Below, one piece after another: positions 31,311-35,833 of a stretch of 35,833 nucleotides of DNA; the stretch's first letter is position 1; each line of letters opens with the position of its first letter. The stretch is from Hofstenia miamia. Taxonomy: Eukaryota; Xenacoelomorpha; Acoela. Where the stretch lies: assembly GCA_004352715.1 (NCBI GenBank), contig SCFE01000042.1, positions 2,264,321 to 2,300,153 of the forward strand. The letters are read 5' to 3'. The position numbers and the translations under genes were made by a program. A model generated the notes under the pieces. It was not told the DNA's origin. It worked only from the letters and a program-made list of their open reading frames with translations, and ran no database searches.

Positions 31311-32336
31311 GGCATATTCCAAGGAGACAGCTTAGCACCACTACTGTTTGTAGTTAGCTTAATCCCCATCACAGAAAAGTTAAAGGAGACAGGCATAGGG
31401 TATAAGATGGAGAAGAATGGTAGAGCAGTAAGTCACCTGTGGTACATGGACGACCTGAAGATGTATGCTAGTTCAAGGAAGATGTTGCAGAAGCAAGTGG
31501 AGACATTGGAGAAGGCAAGCAGAGATTCTGGGTTGGAATTTGGACTAGGAAAGTGTGCGACAGTGATGATGACCAGAGGCAAGTGCATAGATGGAGATGG
31601 CTTGAGGACAAGCAGTGGTGATAAGATTGAGGAAGTCAAGGAGGGGTACAAGTACTTAGGAGTAAGAGAAGGACAGAACAGATCACGAGGAGTTCACGAG
31701 GAAATGAAGATGAGGCTAAGGAAAGTACTACAGAAGTCAGCATTGAATGGGCAGAACAGCATAAAGGCAATTAATACGTGGGTGATAACAGTGTTGAGAT
31801 ACTCAGCAGGAATAGTCAGGTGGAACAAGAATGAACTGAGGGAATTAGACAGAGAGACAAGGAAGATACTAGCAGCAGAGAGAGCATTCAACCTAAATGG
31901 AGATGTAGATAGGCTGTACATGGCAAGGCATAAGGGAGGGAAAGAGCTACTAAGTGTGGAAGAAACTGTAGAAGCAGAAGCACTAGGAGTAAAGGATTAA
32001 GTAGAAGAGCAACCTAGAGGATCCCTACTAGAGGTCACAAAGGAGTTAAGGAAGATAAGAACTGAGAGTGAAGGAATGAAGGTATACCAGAGTAGGATGG
32101 AATCAGAGAGACAAACAAGGTATAGGCAGAAGGCAATGCATGGAGAATACTGGAGGAACACAGAAAAGTGTGACAGAGAAGAGAGCAACAAGTGGTTAAA
32201 GAAGGCAGGACTGAAGAGAGAAACAGAAGAATTGATAATGGCAGCACAGGAGCAAGCAATAAGAACAAACTGGGTGAAGAAGCATATTGACAGAAGAGTA
32301 GAAATAAGTGATAAGTGTAGGCTATGTAAGAAAGAG
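31311..32336 (+). pseudogene. Non-LTR retrotransposon reverse transcriptase, R2/NeSL-like
   Basis: Open from the gap edge: GIFQGDSLAPLLFVVSLIPI (RT block B/4 region), then SHLWYMDDLKMYA with the catalytic YMDD (the usual A/V position is M), FGLGKCATVMM and YKYLGV. The frame continues through a thumb-like helical part to an in-frame TAA at 31998-32000. It then resumes in the SAME frame from 32001 through YWRNTEKCDREESNKWLKKA and ETEELIMAAQEQA to ISDKCRLCKKE, the start of the C-terminal CCHC-type zinc motif, where a gap cuts it. The element copies itself by target-primed reverse transcription. GC content is well above its surroundings, as for a fairly recent insertion. The endonuclease and N-terminus are not visible; the clade is judged from motifs only. 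Confidence 0.88.
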
Positions 32337-32561
32337 NNNNNNNNNNNNNNNNNNNNNNNNNNNNNNNNNNNNNNNNNNNNNNNNNNNNNNNNNNNNNNNN
32401 NNNNNNNNNNNNNNNNNNNNNNNNNNNNNNNNNNNNNNNNNNNNNNNNNNNNNNNNNNNNNNNNNNNNNNNNNNNNNNNNNNNNNNNNNNNNNNNNNNNN
32501 NNNNNNNNNNNNNNNNNNNNNNNNNNNNNNNNNNNNNNNNNNNNNNNNNNNNNNNNNNNNN
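32337..32561. other. Assembly gap, 225 N
   Basis: The run of N removes the zinc motif, endonuclease and 3' end of the preceding retrotransposon. Confidence 0.99.
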
Positions 32562-32564
32562 CCA

Positions 32565-33600
32565 TAGCTTAATTTAAATTGCTATCTCCAATTGGTCATG
32601 TAGTCTCTTAACCACAGTGAAAGCCAAGGTGATTGATGTTTCATTTAATTGAACAAATCGACTTGTAGAACTGTACTAAATGCGAAGGAGAAATCTAGAA
32701 ACAGACTTTTAACAATAGTAGTTTCCTCGAAGTCCTGATTCTAAGCAATGAAGTTGATGGGACAAAGCAATGCATCCGTCGTCCCAGTTTATAAGCAAAC
32801 TTACCATGATCAAAGTTATACGTAGAGAGGTAATGATGCGGCCCAATTTAATCCAAGCCTCTAACAGCAACCGGTGTCAATGAAATTTTTCGAAATAAAT
32901 CAGGTCTAGAAATGTCATAACCATTTTTCTTAGGTACGGGTTAAACAAGCGGCACTTCCATGATTTTGGATATTTACACTCAGCAAAACTTCTCTGGCAC
33001 AGTTGTTGGTAAGGAAACGATTACTCATTGGCATATTGTTTGAATATCCAAGCCGTAGGTTTCCGCTTCCTTTAGATTTGCCAATACGAACATGTTGAAA
33101 TACTTTTTGAACTTCATGCGTAGATGCAATTGGAATATTAATATCATCAGGAGGATCAAACCAAGAGTCTCTTTCCGCTTCATCATTAAACCTAGTAAAG
33201 AAATTTTTGAAAATATCAGCTTCGTTCTTTTGTAATTTAAGGATAGACGACTTTTATTTTGAGCGAAATTTCATTTCATTCTGTATTTCTGCCGCAAGGT
33301 GAAAGCGATCTTTTATTTTTCCCTTGATTCGTATTTCTCATTGCTTTATTGCCATATTTAATAGCATTTTGCCTGCTTCTAAGCAGCTTCTTACGTTCAT
33401 TAGAATCCACAATCCTATCGTTGAGGACAGATTTCCGACTTTGCTTCTTATGCGACAAATTTCTAGGAGAAATTCAATGTAGCATCAAAGTATCATCTTT
33501 TATAAAAATTTTCCAGTTAGTGGATTCCAAAAGTACTGTAACATTTCTTGATTGATACAATTTGAAGAATCAATTGATTTGTGACGTCTAGTTCTGACAC
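32565..33600 (-). pseudogene. Decayed non-LTR retrotransposon (linker and RT), Jockey/CR1/Rex-like
   Basis: Minus-strand pieces in several frames follow LINE order. LLESTNWKIF then SHKKQSRKSVLNDRIV and NERKKLLRSRQNAIKY (about 33560-33300) look like the endonuclease-RT linker. Next come KNFFTRFNDEAERDSWFDPP and VFQHVRIGKSKGSGN (about 33220-33040), a broken SWKCRLFNPYLRK (about 32950), HGKFAYKLGRR (about 32810), and LFLDFSFAFSTVLQVDLFN (about 32715-32660), which is RT motif A with its Asp kept. There are many stops and frameshifts. The 3' part, including the YxDD region, would lie in or beyond the gap. A dead, old copy. Confidence 0.72.
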
Positions 33601-33699
33601 TTGATAGTTACGTAGGCTCTAGTATTATACTATATGATACGTTTTGTCAATCTCGCTTATTTTGCCATTAGATTTGTCAGCATCACCAACAAAGACAAC

Positions 33700-33981
33700 A
33701 AATGCCTTTGAAATTTTTGACATTATTGTGTCCCACACTATGCAGAAACTATAGACCAATTTCTATCACGAATCCTATTGCTAAAATTATTGAAAGGTTA
33801 CTATGCAAGCAAATTAATGATTTTCTAAAAGTGAATAACATCATATCACCTGGGCAATTTGGATTTAGGAAAGGGCTAAGTACCACTGATGCATTATTAT
33901 CCTTTATTGAAAGTACACGCTTTTATCTCAATGATGGTATATGCAGTAGCGTGGCACTCCTCGATCTCAGCAAAGCATTTG
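33700..33981 (+). pseudogene. RT fragment of a second LINE clade (fingers to motif A)
   Basis: The frame contains RNYRPISITNPIAKIIERLL, ISPGQFGFRKGLSTTDALLS and SSVALLDLSKAF, the standard order of RT blocks up to motif A in Jockey/CR1-type elements. There is no stop inside, but no EN domain upstream and the sequence stops at a 5-N gap right after motif A. The remaining frame after the N belongs to an unrelated inverted-repeat element. It lies head-to-head with the decayed minus-strand copy about 100 bp away; the two differ in motif wording (LLDLSKAF versus FLDFSFAF), so they are different elements. Confidence 0.82.
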
Positions 33982-33986
33982 NNNNN
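33982..33986. other. Assembly gap, 5 N
   Basis: A contig join. It falls exactly between the RT fragment and a copy of the terminal sequence of the next element. Confidence 0.99.
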
Positions 33987-34090
33987 TTATGTCGTGAGAA
34001 ATCTCTTCAGTTCAATTATAACTTATGCTATTTAACTGTCAATATCAAGGCGTCCAAATATTCATGAATAAATTATTTTGAAAATTCACA
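33987..34090 (+). repeat. Extra copy of the inverted-repeat element's outer end
   Basis: GTCGTGAGAAATCTCTTCAG through GTCCAAATATTCATGAATAA matches 34213-34295 almost exactly, and its continuation ATTATTTTGAAAATTCAC matches the right end of the element (inverse of about 35710-35745) better than the second copy does. It may be a solo end, a nested insertion scar or an assembly duplication at the 5-N join. Confidence 0.75.
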
Positions 34091-34212
34091 TGTTAAAATT
34101 TAAATGAATGTCTTATATATAAATGATAACAATGAGCATAAAAATCTGCCGAATTTAACAAAATTTTAAAACTCTAAAATTAAGCACAATTTTGTAAAAA
34201 TACTTTCTTAAG

Positions 34213-35805
34213 TCGTGAGAAATCTCTTCAGTTCAATTATAACTTATGCTATTTAACTGTCAATATCTATGCGTCCAAATATTCATGAATAAATTCACAT
34301 ATCTGGTATATTATAATTTTTTGCAAATTAAAAATTTTAAAAAAGGTTTTGCACATCTTTTATAAAAGGATCTATTAATAAAACTAACAAAATGAGTTTT
34401 ATTTGCAAGCATCTGCTCACTGATTATTTTTTACTAAAGTTGTTATTAGGATGTTAGTGGTTGCTGCAGCAACCAAAAGTATGAAACAACTATAAACAAC
34501 GTAAAAACAACCAAAATTGTTATCTGGGTTGGCCATTGCACTGAATTTAGCTCCTCCGTATCTCATGTAAATGGGGGTATTGTTATCAGATGAATTTACT
34601 GTTACAGATTAAGGTATCTAAAACCCTTAGTTTACAACATCTGAAAAGATTATAGCGTTGCACCAGACGATATCCTAAAAGAAGTTATCAAACAGTAAGC
34701 AGTGCAACGACTTCTTGAAGAGAAACTGGCTCAGGAGTTGAACGTTGCTCAGTCGGACAATCCACAACTTTATGCATGAAGATTTTGGCTATACGTTATT
34801 CAATTCACAAAGTCACTAGTTGCTGATGGATTCTACAAGGGATAATTACGTGTGTAGCTTAGTTGAAACAGGCGCCAACAGCACTCTGGGTGTCCAGGAA
34901 ATTGACGAATGTGACAAGAAACACTGACGAAGGAATTTCCAATTTCAGGCAAAATCTGGAGAATGAAGTGGAGGCTAATTACGTCTATTTTGAGTTAAGT
35001 TAACCTAAATAACTTCTTTGACTTTTTTTATACATGTGTTTAGGTAATAAAAGGCATTTTCTCATAGGCATGTTGATAATAATTAAAAAAGTCCAGATTT
35101 ATCTGATAAAAATTGTACTTTTAGCGTCTTAAAAATAGTGAGTAATGCTACAATTCAATTAAAGAGCCATAACTAGAATTCTAAAGTTATTAAATTGCTA
35201 AGCAAAATTTAAAGTAGATTCAAATATTAGTTTCCATCCAAATGTATAGATCCGCAAGCAAAATTTGACTTAACACAATTTTTTATAGAAGTATTGATAG
35301 GCAATGTATTCTTTTACAGATTAAGAAAAGTTGTTGATTTTTTTGAAAAACTTTCGCGCTACGTATCTATTATATATATATATATATAGATTATTATTGA
35401 CATTTCCTAAAATTGTTTTTACATGGTGAGGCTCAAGGAGCTAATACCCAGATAACAATTTTGGTTGTTTTTACGTTGTTTATGGTTGTTTAATACTTTT
35501 GGTTGTTGCAGCAACCATTAACATCATAATAACAACCAATAATACTAATTTGAGAAACTAAAAATGTGATAATTGAAGATTCAAGCNCAGATGCTTGCAA
35601 ATAGAACTCACTTCATCATTTTGATTACTAGATCATTTTTATATAGAGAACGGAATTGCAAAAAGCTTTTTTGAAATATTAAATTTGTGAAAAATTATAA
35701 TATACGTGGTAAGTGAATTTTCAAAATAATTTATTCATGAATATTTGGACATCTTCAAATTATCTGTCATATAAAAAAGTTACATTTGAGCAGAAGAGAT
35801 TCTTT
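34213..35805. mobile_element. Element with terminal inverted repeats of about 330 bp, non-autonomous
   Basis: Left repeat about 34213-34538, right repeat about 35440-35805, inverted. Shared blocks in order: GTCCAAATATTCATGAATAA, TATATTATAATTTTT, ATTTGCAAGCATCTG, GGTTGCTGCAGCAACCAAAA, AACAACGTAAAAACAACC and TGTTATCTGGGT. The centre (34540-35440) is AT-rich apart from 34640-34960, which has short peptide-like pieces (LLEEKLAQELNVAQSDNPQL) but only broken frames, so no transposase can be claimed. A (TA)n run lies at about 35372-35388 and one N at 35587. Confidence 0.8.
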
Positions 35806-35833
35806 ACGATTTAAAAAAGTATTATTTCAAAAT

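Noticed and set aside
30233-31396. Three long minus-strand frames
   Set aside because: They consist of the 1000-N gap plus TAA-triplet translation (poly-Tyr or poly-Ile).
31433-31921. Minus-strand frames of 72-75 codons
   Set aside because: They are antisense shadows of the reverse transcriptase frame.
34640-34960. Transposase remnant inside the inverted-repeat element
   Set aside because: Only short broken peptide pieces were readable; no DDE/D signature or helix-turn-helix could be supported.

Overview
This looks like a piece of an AT-rich animal genome, probably an aquatic invertebrate. It contains non-LTR retrotransposon reverse transcriptases, a decayed protein-primed DNA polymerase of the Polinton/Maverick type, fold-back elements, many minisatellites and assembly gaps, and no operon-like coding. 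I cannot name the species. No intact cellular gene is visible: nearly every short open frame is an AT-rich chance frame or lies in a repeat.

Layout. 1-4087: a possible LTR fragment at the left edge, one weak exon-like frame, and otherwise featureless AT-rich DNA. 4088-22512: a giant imperfect palindrome. The left arm (4088-13972) and right arm (14868-22512) are inverted copies around an 895-bp centre. The arms share minisatellites, subterminal repeats, tip motifs and broken genes. They differ by substitutions, arm-specific insertions, one block that breaks the symmetry, and an exact 1408-bp tandem duplication in the left arm. The palindrome is itself built of older inverted and direct copies: one small gene family (called B here) occurs as two copies per arm plus a remnant in the centre.

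22513-30310: a more diverged relative of the arm sequence in direct orientation. It shares a block with 5.1 kb, a block with 10.8 kb and another family-B remnant, and carries the C-terminal part of a protein-primed family B DNA polymerase with two frameshifts and a broken catalytic motif. This suggests that the palindrome and this region derive from one family of virus-like (Polinton-related) elements. A CCAAT-rich fold-back element with a 1-kb gap lies inside it. 30311-33981: three separate non-LTR retrotransposon fragments: an R2/NeSL-like RT with one in-frame stop (+), a heavily decayed Jockey/CR1/Rex-like EN-RT fragment (-), and a short RT fragment of another clade (+). 33987-35805: a non-autonomous element with terminal inverted repeats of about 330 bp.

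Most interesting: the nested palindrome, its small multi-copy gene family, a 389-bp stretch with no differences between otherwise diverged arms (gene conversion or assembly reuse), and the linked polymerase fossil. All similarities were judged by eye; no alignment or database search was run.
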